This document shows, in pieces, positions 10,673-22,700 of a stretch of 64,000 bases of DNA; within the stretch, counting starts at the first letter, position 1, and each line of letters opens with the position of its first letter. The DNA comes from Sparassis latifolia (taxonomy: Eukaryota > Basidiomycota > Agaricomycetes > Polyporales > Sparassidaceae), in the NCBI GenBank assembly GCA_018466975.1, contig CM031554.1:744001-808000 (forward strand), read 5' to 3'. The notes beneath the pieces are model-generated. The model searched no databases. It was not told the DNA's origin and worked only from the letters and a program-made list of their open reading frames with translations. Made by a program: the position numbers and the translations under genes.

Positions 10673-13600
10673 ATGTGGGTCCTCTCCGGCCCTTTCGACG
10701 GCGAGGACGCTGATAACCTAAGTAAAATCAGTGAGCACACCTTAACCTGTATTGAGCATGCTTATTGAATGTCTATCAGACCTTAAACTCCTCAAGACCG
10801 GCAAGGAGTATATCGTGGGCAGGAAAGATCAGCCGCTGCTCATTCGAAACAAAAAGGTCTCACATCGCCACGCGATTTTCATCGTGAAAGAGTGTACTGA
10901 AGATGATGTGGTGCGTGATCTTTCCTCAGCAACTCCGGACGAGGTTTACCAGAAGGTAGATGAACTCCGCCTTTAAGCCCGAGCTGATCTTAGAAGTGTT
11001 CGGAAAGCCACGCCACATCCAACGGCCTGGTCGCAAAGAGCCTCTCACCGTCAACCCGGGCCAAAGAGCAGTGTTGAAGCATGATGATTCTGTACTGATG
11101 GTCACGGGCGTGGAAGTGAAGTCAGTGGCGTTAGCTTCCTCATCATTCGTCGCTGAAAGCTGTTTTCATCAGGATACTATGGGAGAATGTCTGCTGCTAT
11201 TCTCCAGCACCACGAGCCAGGCTACCCTTCTCCCTGCAATCCTGCGCCAGCCTAGGTGCGAGAATTACTTGTCTTCGCGTTGTCACTAGCCAACAATTTG
11301 TCCAGGCGTTAGTATGGTTGTGACACCTCGGGCGGAGGTCACGCACCACCTTACTCCTACGTACACTCTATCTCCACTAATTGCGATATCTCTCATATCC
11401 GCCGCACAATTTGTGAAGCCAGAATGGCTCACAGACTTGTTGTCTCTCGGGGAATCCATTAATGGAGCACCCTCAATGCTTGAACAGAAGTTCATCCTTC
11501 CACCGGTGACCAAATATCACCCTGCGTTTTCACCTATGCTACCTGTGGCAGTGAGGAGCTTTCATGTATGGCAACCGGATGAAGCACGCGTGGGCATGTT
11601 TCGTAACTATCGGTTCATTTTTGTGGGTGAAAAGGGAAGAGAGGCACAGGAGATGATGCGGGAACTGGTAAAAAGTGGTGAAGGGGAGTATGAATGCTTC
11701 TCTGTAGATGGAGGCAGACGAGGTCTCCATCAAGTACTCGCCAAAGGTAAAGGCAAGAAGAGGGCTCTGACTCTCGTCGCCAATGAGGATAGCATCGTCG
11801 CCGCTGTGGGGGATGATCGTTGGCAGGAATTAGAGGAGGAGGCTACGAGGTACGCCTTCGCTTTAGACCGTGACCTCATGCACTCACTTCTCTCGTGCTT
11901 TCAGCTTTGATTTGACGTTTATACCACATGAGAAGATTCTGGAGGCTGTAGTTCGTGCGGATGCGTCGTTCTTAGTGGCAAGTTCTAAACAACAAGGTGA
12001 TCGCACCGTTGTCCTTGCATTGCACGCTTGCTCTGACACATCACTTTTAATTATCTTTGAAGCCTCGTCACCTCTTCCAGATGCTATTCCAAACACCATT
12101 CAGGACGAGCCCACTTTTCCACCTCACCTGCCTAGGTGTGAACCACAGTCAGCACCTGCACCAGCGCCCGAGACTGGCCCTCCAAGAAGGAGGCTTCCAC
12201 GGCGAGCGACGTCTCGCGCGTCATCTCGCGCTCCTTCGCCTCCCTCGGCTGCATCGGACGCCGCTGAGGGGCAGACGCAAGCGATGGAACCGCCGAAACC
12301 ACGCAGAGTGTGTCGTCACGTCTCATACATCTTGCACTGTATCTGCGTTACTAATTTGTCTGGCCGTGCAGACCCTAGTTCGCCGAGCGGGACGGTCTAG
12401 GGCACCCACTATTATTGGAATCGATGACCCGTCTATGATTCTCGACGGAGATTCTGTGGCTGGAGGTCCAAGTGCAGGGCCTGAGGAACCTGCACCCGTT
12501 GAGCCTGAGGGACCGTCACGCACTACTGTGAGTCTTTAATCATCCTGGTTCCCAAGTTCATTATGTCAGTTAGTGACGAAGAAGCAGGCAGCAACACCCG
12601 GTCGCTCCTCTCGACTCAAGCGCCGCGTAGGGGCAACTCAGATGCCCCCATCTTTACTCGGCCTATCGGAGGATGTCGCAATCCCGGGCGCAGGCGAACC
12701 CCCTCTCAAAAAATTCAAAGCGTTGTTTGAGGAGAGCGACCCCGACCGGATCGCTCAATCACAGCTACTGGGATCTACCGGCGAACCGCTCGATAGCCAG
12801 TACCCATACGAGAAACAGAGTTTAACGCAAAGTGAGAGCGGCATGACGCAGTTACCTGGGCGGACTCGGTTTGGGGGAGAACTGCTGATGGCTGTGGCGG
12901 AAGAGGAGGAAGAAGATACCACCACTGCTGATGTCCGATCACAGATGTTTGGAAAGTTGACCCGGGGCGCAAAGAGGAAGAACCAGGCGGAGGATGGCGT
13001 TGTGCAGATGGACGAGCCTGAACCGAAACATAAGAGGCGTGCTATCGAAAACGTCAACGCCGTCGAGGCTACCACTTCTCAGCGTGGCACACAGAAGCCC
13101 CCAAGTACTGTCGCGAAGCCGCCGTCCAAGCCGGCAACGCAGGCGCAGAAGATTCAGAAGACCCATGGTCGAGCAGGTGCTGCTCCTGGAAAGCCAGATA
13201 CCGACCAGGCGTTCCTCAAAGCTGTCGCTTCCACGAAACGAGGAAAGAAAATCGAGGACTCTTTCGATCGGGAGTTCAATAACCTTAAGATCTCGAAGCC
13301 TGACTTGGAACACGACCAGCAGCAGAAGGAGTGGGATGTACTTGACGATTTCGGCGACGATCACAATCTGCGAGGCAACTTCATGCTCATCATGGAAATG
13401 GATGTACCGGAGCACAGAGAAGGACGACAACCGCTCAGACGTGGGCGAGAAAGGATGGATTGGGAGGGCAGACCCGACTTCAAGAAGTTTATGAAGGTAA
13501 GTGTAATGATTTGCGTGTGAACGGATTTCTCATCGTTCACTCTGCAGAAAGTTGTCATTGGTGAAGGAAGGCCTCTGATCGAGTTGTTGGTGGACAACAA

Positions 13601-14162
13601 AGATTACGGAATGGAATCTCGTGAGTCGAACGAATTCTAAAACTGTTGCTGCGATGATTCAATCACATCTCCAGAGCACTTAGAAGACGGATCACAGATG
13701 TTCTCGCAATCCCAGTCGCGATCTGCTGAGCAGCCGGAGGGACGATCATCGAAACGCAGCCAACGAAGTGGGAAGTTTGTTACGCAGACTCAAGGAAAGG
13801 GCAAGAGCAAGACGACGGCTCCTGCTGTGTCCGACGTGGATTCTGGAGACGAAGAGATCCCGCAGCCTCGGACTCGGAAGAAAACGCAGACGCAGACGCA
13901 GACTCAAAGCAAGAAGCAGCCTTTGTTCATAGAGTCTGACGAGGAACACAGCCAAGGCCAAGCGGTGAACGATGATGTTTTCGACAAGGGATTCGACGAT
14001 GACGACGAAGAATTGACTCTGCGGTCTAGCGGCAGTAGGACACAGACCACGAGCAAGAAACCCTCTGCTCAAGCTAGAGGCCCTAGGAAACAGACTATCG
14101 CCCTGGATGTGGATTCAGATGACGGTGCGACGTTCAAGGGATTTGGCGCGAGGAGGCGCTAG
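10673..14162 (+). CDS. NBS1: Nbs1/nibrin, FHA-BRCT subunit of the MRN DNA double-strand-break complex
   Basis: Ten exons: 10673-10721, 10780-10910, 10960-11120, 11173-11255, 11306-11849, 11905-12307, 12372-12527, 12570-13496, 13548-13620, 13675-14162; total 3015 nt, 1004 residues. The start MWVLSGPFDG is the typical nibrin N-terminus. FHA domain: YIVGRKDQPLLI, then SHRHAIF (phosphopeptide-binding Gly-Arg and Ser..His). Tandem BRCT: ILWENVCCYSPAPRA, HHLTPTYTLSPLIAISLISA, FVKPEWLTDLL, then SFHVWQPDEARVGMFRNYRF. The rest is charged, disordered, Gln/Thr-rich (QTQTQTQ), ending TFKGFGARRR. Nbs1 carries Mre11 and Rad50 to DNA breaks and recruits Tel1/ATM. All junctions keep frame and several join family-conserved residues (VEVK|ILWENV). 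The Mre11-binding part is not pinpointed. The 5' flank contains no clear promoter element. Confidence 0.85.
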
Positions 14163-14473
14163 GCGGTGTAAATACTTACTTATCCACACCTTTGCGAATC
14201 ATTTCCCGGTAGGGTACCACCTCGTTACATCATTGATTATCATGCTTTTCGTCGCGACGCTAGATCACAGAGTTTGGTGATGCTCGCAGTTTGAGAGAAA
14301 AGCCGCTTGAAGGTTGTTCGACGGGAGATCTAGAGACAGATCTGGGGAGTTACTGTTTCGGGAAAACATGTAATTTGGCTGCCGCCAACGCCAGCGGAAG
14401 TGAGCAGCCCACCCTATCTGTTCTCCTTTTCCTCCTCGCTGCAGGTCGTCTCGGCGAGCGCAGGACGGTTTCC
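14163..14473. other. Intergenic region between Nbs1 and the GT69 gene
   Basis: About 310 bp holding the Nbs1 3' untranslated region and the promoter/leader of the mannosyltransferase. A CT-rich stretch (14415-14445) lies just upstream of the ATG at 14474, common in basidiomycete promoters. Nothing else is recognised. Confidence 0.5.
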
Positions 14474-16411
14474 ATGGCTTTCGTCCTCCGTCGTCGCACC
14501 TTCATCCGCTTGCTTCTCTTCATCGCAGTACTATTACTAGTCCGTCTGTTCGTCGTGTCCCCTTCTCCTGCTTCTTCTGTCGCGTCGTTCTACAACTCGG
14601 ATTCACAAGAGATACGTAAACAGAACGTTCTCGACCTGGTTACACGCTCGGATAAAGTCCTTGATGTCAAAAAGCACAAATTCTTGCAGGCCCGGATAGG
14701 GAGAGACGAGAGGGACGACCTATTCGCCGGTATGATCAGGGATGGCGTGCAAGACCACTGGGAAAGATTCCAGAAGCCATAGTGAGTCATGTACCTTTCT
14801 CATTGTTGGTATTATGTTCACACTTCAAAGCATACTTGGCCACGACACGTCCCACATCGATGAGCAAGCTGTATTCTCCTCTATCGAGCAGTTGCTGACT
14901 CTGAACGGCTGGGTTGCCGCTCTTTGTCCAACGCTCACGCGACCGTTTGGCCAAAACAAGTACGAAGATGCATACGACGATCTCGCCAGGCAGGACCGTT
15001 TCTATTACATCGGCATGGTCATTCATTCCGCGGACCATTTCCTCGTCGACCAGTTGGCTGTCATTGTACAGTTGGCGAAGCGGCTAGGGACGTCCAATAT
15101 TTTTGTGTCCATGCTTGACTACGACTCGTCGGACTCGACTGCAACGCTCACAGATCTGTGCGAAGCAGTCCTGACGCTACTCGGGATACCCTTTCGTATT
15201 CGCACTGTGCCTGCAATGACTGAGGACCCTATCGCAGCTTACTACCCCTTAGAGGAAGCGTACGCCAGAAACCTGGTCCTAGAGCCACTGCATGAGCTTT
15301 ACGAAAGGCGCAAAATTAAGTTTCATCGTGTCATCTGGCTAAAGGGATTTACATGCCCGAATGACATACTTGAGACTATGAGGTTGAGCGTTGCTAATGA
15401 GGCCGCCATGGTGTGCGGTATGGATTGGGCGGAGCACAACGGGTTCTTCATTTTCTCTGATCGGTATGCCAATATTTTCAATTCTGCTGGGTTATCCCTC
15501 TGACCACTTCGCAGCTGGCGAACGCGAGACATTAATGGAGACCAATTCCGTCAATCCAAGTCGTCCTCAATCTCAACTTCCCCTCTTACTTCCGTTCCTC
15601 CACGAGACGCTGTCGGCGCTCAACGGTACACCCAACATTTGCCCTTCCAAGTCTTTTGCTGCGAATCGGGCACGCATGTGGTTGATCCTGCTCAGTCGTA
15701 CTATACCGGTATTGCCTACAGGGCTGGTACGGACTTCCACAACGCAAGCACGTCTGCTGACCCCCCAGTCAGAGGCCCAGAAGCGAGATGTTTGGATAGC
15801 ACGCAGGCATGGTTCTGTCGGGACCTCTGGGTGTCCAAGGCGAGGGAGGGCATCCGTTCTATCGAACCCGAGTTCGAGGCTGATGAGAAGCCGACTACTC
15901 GTGCGGAGAAGCGGGCTGCCGTTGTGCCTGATCCGGACGAAGAGCTGGCTCCCCGCCAGCCCGCCAAGGAAGACCTCGATGCGAACGCGGGATCCGATTA
16001 CGATGCTTCAGACCTTCCGCTCGCGGATCCTCCCCCCGCTGAGTCGCCTGAGTCTGGGCGCCTCACCATTCCTAACGCGGACTTCCTCGCAGCACGCGTT
16101 CTCGTCAATCCACGTTGCGTGACTACATACGCGGGCGTATCCCATACTCAATTAGCTTTGGATCTGTTTGGTCCTCCAGATAGGGAGGATGCAGAGGACC
16201 CGAAGGGGAATGATATCATAGACGAGTGGGAGGGTGCGCCAGACACATTTGTATGTCAGGAACAACAGTGAGTCGTCATCTTGACTCTATATCGTATCAC
16301 TGGCACTGACGTGTAGACAGGCGCACAGGCGGACGACGAGCGCCGAAAACTCAGCGACGGCTAAGCTTCTCGATACATGCAGAACTAGAGGAGTCGTTAG
16401 CATCATCATGA
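14474..16411 (+). CDS. GT69 (CAP59/CMT1-like) alpha-1,3-mannosyltransferase
   Basis: Four exons: 14474-14781, 14831-15463, 15515-16267, 16321-16411; 594 residues, all junctions in frame. Residues about 8-30 form one membrane segment after a short Arg-rich N-terminus, so a type II Golgi membrane protein is expected. Family blocks visible: YIGMVIHSADHFLVDQL, FVSMLDYDSSDSTATL, IPFRIRTVP, FHRVIWLKGFTCPNDILET, AAMVCGMDWAEHNGFF, and across the second splice site SDRWRTRDINGD, then QVFCCESGTHVVDP. The family transfers mannose in capsule or cell-wall glycan synthesis in Cryptococcus; the substrate here is unknown. The C-terminal 200 residues are acidic and then basic with little conservation. The last exon (QRTGGRRAPKTQRRLS...) rests on the acceptor choice at 16320. 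Confidence 0.75.
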
Positions 16412-16680
16412 TTTACCTTACTATCGTGTCGCTTGATATTTCTACGCAAGCCTCTGACTCCGCACACTTTGCATCTGGGACTTTTGGGACAGTAAATTAT
16501 TATTGTTTGGTCCATGCCCGCTTCGACTATACTGTAGCCTTCTCGTATTTTCTGTGCTTGTTCCGATCTCATTCTGGCGTCATACCAACCCAACTTCTCT
16601 TCGTGGATCAGGCGATTCAGCTGGCGCTGCTCTCTGAACCAGACACTACATGAAGGGGAGAATGGTACCATGCTCTCCAT
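16351..16680 (-). CDS. Small ORF with a C2H2-like finger (hypothetical)
   Basis: A 109-codon minus-strand frame, tail to tail with and overlapping the last exon of the mannosyltransferase by about 60 bp. It contains CPKSPRCKVCGVRGLRRNIK followed by RH and a second His six residues later, a C2H2 zinc-finger spacing (Cys-x2-Cys-x11-His-x5-His), preceded by an Arg/Gln/Glu-rich segment. No family is recognised, and overlap with a spliced exon of the opposite gene makes it uncertain. It could be an exon of a longer minus-strand gene. Confidence 0.3.
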   Translation of the reverse strand: MESMVPFSPSCSVWFREQRQLNRLIHEEKLGWYDARMRSEQAQKIREGYSIVEAGMDQTIIIYCPKSPRCKVCGVRGLRRNIKRHDSKVNHDDANDSSSSACIEKLSRR

Positions 16681-17649
16681 GTTGAAATCCGGAGTCCGAG
16701 GAGTTGCTGAAGCACATTCGTTGAACGTGCGTTATACCTTTGGTTCGGCTTTACTATTTTCTCTCGTAACTATTCAACGCCTCGGCTCTACCGCTAGCTA
16801 GATTAGGTAGTGTTGATTGGCTTATATACCATACGTTCGCTCGCCGGATGCCCCAGAGAATTGTACTCCTGGTGCATCAGTGTACGTACTCCCTTCCTCT
16901 TGTATTCACTCGTACTTACAGCACCTGCAGTGACCGTCGCGTCACTGACAGGTATGAATCAGAGAATTGTACTCCTGGTGCATCCGTTGACCGTCGCATC
17001 ACTGACAGGTATCTCTCTGGTCTGTCTGCTCCTCCGCCGTGCCAGTGCCCGCTGTGCTTACCCGGCTTTGCCGTTTCGACCCTGAGTGGGTCGCCCCGTT
17101 GCTACTCGCATTTCGATACTCCAGATACCAGAAGCAGACCAAGTTTTAACGGGAGACTTTACACAGGATGTACTAAGGGATTATCAGGTGGTGCATATCA
17201 AAATCATGGGGTACCGGTGTTAAGTGGCAGGGTAAAGCTTCACTCCAATCGTCATGACGAGGACGCACAGTACGGGTAGTGCTTCGATTGCAGCAGCTAC
17301 TGACGGCGGCCTAAGTACCGGCGAATGTGCTGCGAGCGATTGTGTGGACGTCTATATTGACATATGCAAGTACTCTGATATTGACTCGCATCCTGCCGCA
17401 TAGGATTTGCATCACTCTCACTCAGCCGCAGTCCAGAGGATATAGTAGTACTAGAGGCTGGAAACAAGCCAGGCTAGGTTATTATCATCCTGTGGGTGGG
17501 CACCATCAGTTGAGCGCTACGACTTCCTTTTCCAGAGAAGTTACAGAGCCACGTGCCCAATAACTGTGTATTACCATGAGATCATTTTACTTGCCCGAGT
17601 CACTGTCAAGCAGGTTGTTTTCCCCCACGCAGGACCCTCCCTTTTCAAA
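16412..17649. other. Intergenic region with a local duplication
   Basis: About 1.2 kb with no gene I can support beyond the small minus-strand frame. It contains two direct repeats: AGAGAATTGTACTCCTGGTG at about 16854 and 16962, and GACCGTCGC(G/A)TCACTGACAG at about 16931 and 16989, so a segment of roughly 110 bp is partly duplicated. The last 85 bp before the carbamoyltransferase ATG are open in frame (from 17566), but no convincing mitochondrial presequence or splice site is seen. Confidence 0.5.
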
Positions 17650-18967
17650 ATGCCGCTGGTACCCCATTTGATGACCCTCGCGGATCTGTCCCCGGCACAG
17701 ATTCACCATGTTTTGGCACATGCACATCATCTAAAGAAGGTGTCCCTGCCGTGGCTGGCTCCCCATGATCCACGCAGGGCAACGAAGCTCCCCGCACCCC
17801 CGCAATCTCTCAAGAACAAGACCATCGCGCTGTTATTCTCAAAGCGCAGCACGCGCACACGATTATCTGCGGAGACTGCCGCGGTGCTACTCGGTGGACG
17901 CGCTCTTTTCCTCGGAAGCGAGGATATTCAGCTCGGGGTCAACGAGAGCTCGCGCGACTCGGCGCGCGTCATTGGCGGGATGTGCCAGGGCATCTTTGCC
18001 CGCGTTGGCGCACATGAAGAGATCGAGGTTCGCGCTATTCGCGCTGCTCGTTGCTAATCGCTGTTCACTGATGGTATTAGCGCAGGAATTTGCGAAGTAT
18101 TCACCGGTTCCGGTGCTGAACGCGCTCTCGTCGCTCTGGCACCCGACCCAGATCCTTGCAGACATTCTTACACTTCAAGAGAACACACATCTTTTTAATC
18201 CCGCGTCGTCATCCTCTGAAATTCGATCAACGTCGGAGCAACTTCTACCCCTACCCCCGCTCACTATTGCGTATGTCGGCGACTCCGCTAATGTCCTGCA
18301 TGACATGCTTGTCACGTACCCGCGGCTAGGCCATAAACTGCGCGTCGCGACGCCCGAGCACGCGCGGTATAGGGCGCCTAAGGCGGTCTGGGACCGCGTC
18401 GTCGAACTGGGTTGCGATAAGGGTATTTCGTGGAGCACGGATCCACGGGAGGCAGTGAAAGGAGCTAACGTCGTGGTGACCGACACCTGGTGAGCTTTTT
18501 CTGAGGTTGCAGTGATGTTTACACAGACTGCAAAACTAACGCGTGGAATACAGGATTTCCATGGGCCAGGAGGCTGAAAAGGAGCAGCGTCTGAAGGACT
18601 TCCAAGGCTACCAAATTACTGAGGAATTATGTCGAGAAGGACGCGCGGATCCTAACTGGAAGTTCCTGCATTGTCTTCCTCGGAAAACGCATGAAGTAAA
18701 TGATGAGGTATGTCGGTGTGGGTCAAGGCGCCACATTTTTCATTGAATGCTTTCTCATACTTTTCACTCCCACTTTGCAGGTCTTCTATGGCCCGCGTTC
18801 GCTTGTGTTCGAAGAAGCGGACAACCGCAAGTGGACAATCATGGCGCTGTTTGAGTAAGCGTCTTCATTCAAATTTTCTGACCGTAACATGGCGCTCATT
18901 GCCCTCTTATCTGCACAGTTTGTTATTCGGACAGTGGAACCTCGGAGCCACCGCTAAAGGTGGTTAA
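17650..18967 (+). CDS. Ornithine carbamoyltransferase
   Basis: Five exons: 17650-18027, 18086-18489, 18554-18707, 18781-18854, 18919-18967; 352 residues, the usual length. Converts ornithine plus carbamoyl phosphate to citrulline in arginine biosynthesis. Signature motifs: [10 protein letters not shown] (carbamoyl-phosphate loop), HPTQILAD across the ornithine site, [25 protein letters not shown], and [20 protein letters not shown] with the active-site Cys, ending MALFDLLFGQW. Start at 17650 ([15 protein letters not shown]) matches the family's first helix. The fungal enzyme is usually mitochondrial, but no clear import signal precedes this ATG; an in-frame extension to 17566 exists. All splice junctions keep frame and rebuild conserved residues ([19 protein letters not shown]). 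Confidence 0.92.
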
Positions 18968-19458
18968 CGTTGAGGGTGAGACTATGTGGGAGTCGTGGCG
19001 TTGCGCCAACACGCTGGCAGTCTCGTTGAAAATAGAAGCTGGTAGATCTAATGTTGCATAATACGCCACGGATCCCCGCACGGAAAATTTGAAGATGGGA
19101 AACTCTGATGTCATGCGTACAGTGTCGAGTCGCAGATCGTAGCTCATTTGTGCAGAACGCGTAGATATTCCCTTTGGGAGGGTGCAGATGAGTAGTCCTA
19201 TGACCGGAGGGTCACAGTGGATGACGTCAGGATGGTTGATTTGTACAAGGGCTGGTTACATCCTCCCAAAGCCTGCTTCAACCTGGCTTTTACAACTTCT
19301 TACTCGCCCTGCTTATCCTCCTAGCTAGGTGACCTCTTCCTCACCCCGTTAAAATACCCACGAGAGCGTCCTAGACCCTGCCCTCACTCCTCCACGCGCC
19401 TCTCCCTCTGTTGGCGCCTCCCAGTTTTTTTCGCCAGCCGCTCACGGTCTTCTAAGCC
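18968..19458. other. Intergenic region and glycogen synthase leader
   Basis: About 490 bp between two genes on the same strand. A pyrimidine-rich leader (about 19300-19445) precedes the glycogen synthase ATG. No other gene, RNA or repeat is recognised. The carbamoyltransferase 3' region contains no clear AATAAA signal. Confidence 0.5.
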
Positions 19459-22082
19459 ATGTCTGAGCTCAAACGCGACGTCAGAAACCATCTCTTGTTC
19501 GAATGCGCATGGGAGGTGGCCAACAAGGTCGGCGGCATCTACACCGTTATCAAGACCAAGGTCCCTGTCACCGTCTCCGAGTATGGCGACAGATACTGTC
19601 TCATAGGGCCCTCAGTTACAAGACCGCACCTATGGAAGTTGAAGCTTCCGAACCCACAGATCCTCATCTCGCAGCCACTCTTGAAAACATGCGCAACGCC
19701 GGGGTCAAGGCACTCTACGGTCGCTGGCTTATCGAAGGGCCCTCACGTTTTGCTCTTCGACACAGGTAGCCAGTATTCGCGCCTTGATGAGTGGAAGGGC
19801 GATCTGTGGAATCTCGCGGGCATTCCTACCCCACCGAATGACCATGAAACAAACGAGACCATCATTTTCGGATACATCGTCGCGTGGTTTTTGGGAGAGG
19901 TGCGTCGCGTCTATTTTTCCTCGTCGTCAGTCATGCATATATTCTCCAGTATGTTTCTCGACAACTGGAGACCGCAGTTGTTGCACATTTTCACGAGTGG
20001 CAGGCCGGTCTCGCAATTCCCCTCTGCCGGAAACGTCACATCGACATCACCACCGTATTCACAACGCACGCTACCCTTCTCGGGCGATACCTATGCGCCG
20101 GCAGTGTTGACTTCTACAACAATCTTCAGTATTTCGACGTTGACCACGAAGCAGGAAAGCGCGGCATCTACCATCGCTACTGTATTGAGCGTTCTGCTGC
20201 CCATTGCGCCGATGTCTTCACGACAGTTTCCCACATCACAGCCTATGAATCAGAACACTTACTCAAGCGCAAGCCCGATGGAGTCCTTCCCAATGGTCTG
20301 AACGTCATCAAGTTCCAGGCAATGCATGAATTCCAGAACTTGCATGCTACGGCGAAAGCGAAGATTAACGAGTTCGTCCGGGGTCACTTCTATGGCCACT
20401 ACGACTTTGATTTGGATAACACACTCTATGTACGATCCTTCCGTTCTCCTGGCGCGCGTATGATCAATGTCTGTTCGTTGTAGATGTTCACTGCTGGAAG
20501 ATATGAATACCGCAACAAGGGAGTGGATATGTTCATCGAGTCTCTGGCGCGTGCGTTCTCTCCCTCACTCCAATACGCACATCATGTTTATATAACGCCA
20601 CGATTTCATAGGTCTTAACTATCGGCTGAAGAAGTCTAATTCCAAGATGACTGTTATAGCGTTCATAATCATGCCTGCTGCAACACATTCTTACACTATC
20701 GACGCGCTCAAGGGCCAGGCAGTCACCAAGCAACTACGAGATACTGTCACAGAAATCCAGAACCGCATAGGCGCGAGGTTGTTCGAACATGCAATTCGCT
20801 CCAACGGGTGTGTATCATTGTCATACATTCACCACGTGTTTCTCATTTTCTTTTTTGTGTACACAGCGAGCACGGTACACTCCCGACGCCCGACCAGCTA
20901 TTGTCTGAAGAAGATAAGGTGCTGCTAAAACGCCGGATTTTTGCCCTGAAGCGTAATGCGTTGCCACCCGTCACGACGCACAACATGGCTGATGACGCTA
21001 ACGACCCGATCTTGAACCAAATTCGCCGCGTCCACCTCTTCAACTCATCAGCCGATCGCGTCAAGATCATCTTCCATCCGGATTTCCTCAACTCCAACAA
21101 TCCGATTCTCGGTCTCGATTATGAGGAGTTCGTCCGTGGGTGCCATCTAGGAGTCTTTCCCAGTTATTACGAACCTTGGGGATACACGCCGGCGGAGTGT
21201 ACAGTGGTACGTCACATCTTTGTGCGATCGAGTACTTTTGATATCGAATTTTAGTGTTCACGACAAGATGGGAATTCCATCTGTCACCACTAACCTTTCT
21301 GGCTTCGGTTGCTTCATCCAGGACCTTATAGAGCGACCGCAAGATGAGGGCTGCTACATCGTCGACCGTCGCTCTCAGTCGGTGGAAGATTCCGTGAATC
21401 AGCTTACCGACCACATGTTCAGCTTCTGCTCGAAGACGCGGCGGCAGCGCATCAACCAGCGGAACCGCGTTGAACGCTTGAGCCCTCTGCTTGACTGGAA
21501 GAACTTGGGTATCGAATACTCTAAGGCGAGGCAGCTGGCGCTCAGGAGGGCGTACCCGGATGCCTTCTACGGTGCGGGCGGCGAAGCGGAAGAGGAGGAG
21601 TTCGATTTCGGGATGGAGAGAATGGCCCCGAACTCGGTACCTGCTAGCCCTCGGTTCAGGATGACGGGCATCGCGACGCCCGGAGACATCGGCACACTCA
21701 CAGAAGAGGTGCGTCTGGCGTGTCGTTGCATTCGGGCGTGATCTTTTCTGACATGGATATAATTGCAGATGCAAGCACTAGGAACGAGCGACTACCGCGG
21801 ATATCACTGGCCTGGTGCGACCGAGGATGAAGACGAGGGATACCCATTGTATGTTCGTCACTCGTCCCCATTTTCATTCGCTGATCGACCTCGCGGTGTT
21901 GTAGCCCCCTTGTAATGAAGGTCCGTTCTCGTGCAAGTTCCGTGATGTCGGGCGCCAGTACGCCCGGCGGCGGCAAGTCGAACAGTCTAAGCGACAGCGA
22001 TTTGCGGAAGGCGGATGCGGCTCTCAGCCATGTTGGAGAAATTCAGGTCAACGGGATTAACGGGATTAACGGAAAACACTGA
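19459..22082 (+). CDS. Glycogen [starch] synthase (GT3)
   Basis: Eight exons: 19459-19899, 19950-20429, 20484-20550, 20612-20807, 20867-21206, 21268-21708, 21769-21848, 21905-22082; 2223 nt, 740 residues. Transfers glucose from UDP-glucose to glycogen in the cytosol. Clear family blocks: [20 protein letters not shown] (UDP-glucose Lys-Val-Gly-Gly motif), [101 protein letters not shown] and [20 protein letters not shown] (the Arg-rich glucose-6-phosphate sensor). The C-terminus is Ser-rich, the usual phosphoregulation zone. Odd: between about 19608 and 19745 the frame is shifted relative to the family and then restored, without any stop. Confidence 0.9.
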
Positions 22083-22700
22083 CAGTATCCAGCTTGCAGG
22101 AGGAAGGTGACTATCACGTGCAATATATCTGCTGTGTTACCTTGTATTATGTATCAAATACACAGGAACATGTGTTCTTACTCGAGAAGCGCTTGCTTGG
22201 CAGCTCGCACTTACCTCGCGGGAAATAAGCGGTGGTCGAGGCGTGCGGTATTAGAGTGACGAACGTTAGTTTGTCAATTTTTTTTTCTATTTTTTTGTGG
22301 TTTTTCTCCGTCATTACAGGAGAGAGCACATAAAGTAAAAGAGATGTATATGATTGGAGATGTGAGATTCAGTCATGGAGGTAGCTAAAGGAAGAATGTC
22401 ATCAGGTAGATTCATTCCATGTCATTTTGAGGATGAAGTTACTTTCTCTTCATATCCTGGTGGCAGTGACACAGCAATCTGTGCAACATTGGTGAAGGAG
22501 TCGACAGCATGATCAGACACCCAGGTTCATTGGTGAGTGAGATTGAAGGCCATTTTAACCAGGGCACCTTTCAATGTTGTTTCGCAATCATTGGAATGTA
22601 TGGGATGTGTGGTGTGGAGATTAAAGGCTGGAAGCAGTATTCCATGCATGTTGCACGTTGCATCTCCTCAGTGGCCCAGTCTGATCATGAACATAATGTC
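22083..22700. other. Glycogen synthase 3' region and start of repeat-rich DNA
   Basis: A T-rich run at 22275-22310 follows the stop codon and is probably part of the 3' region. From about 22330 base composition changes: CpG becomes rare and TG/CA common, as in the rest of the window to the right. No coding sequence is recognised. Confidence 0.5.

Noticed and set aside
12990..13500. Arg/Ser-rich alternative frames inside Nbs1 exon 8
   Set aside because: Exon 8 in the chosen frame is continuous with FHA-BRCT exons and keeps phase at both ends; the others are shadows.
21088..21774. 228-codon minus-strand ORF over glycogen synthase
   Set aside because: Opposite-strand shadow of a GC-rich conserved exon; no motif of its own.
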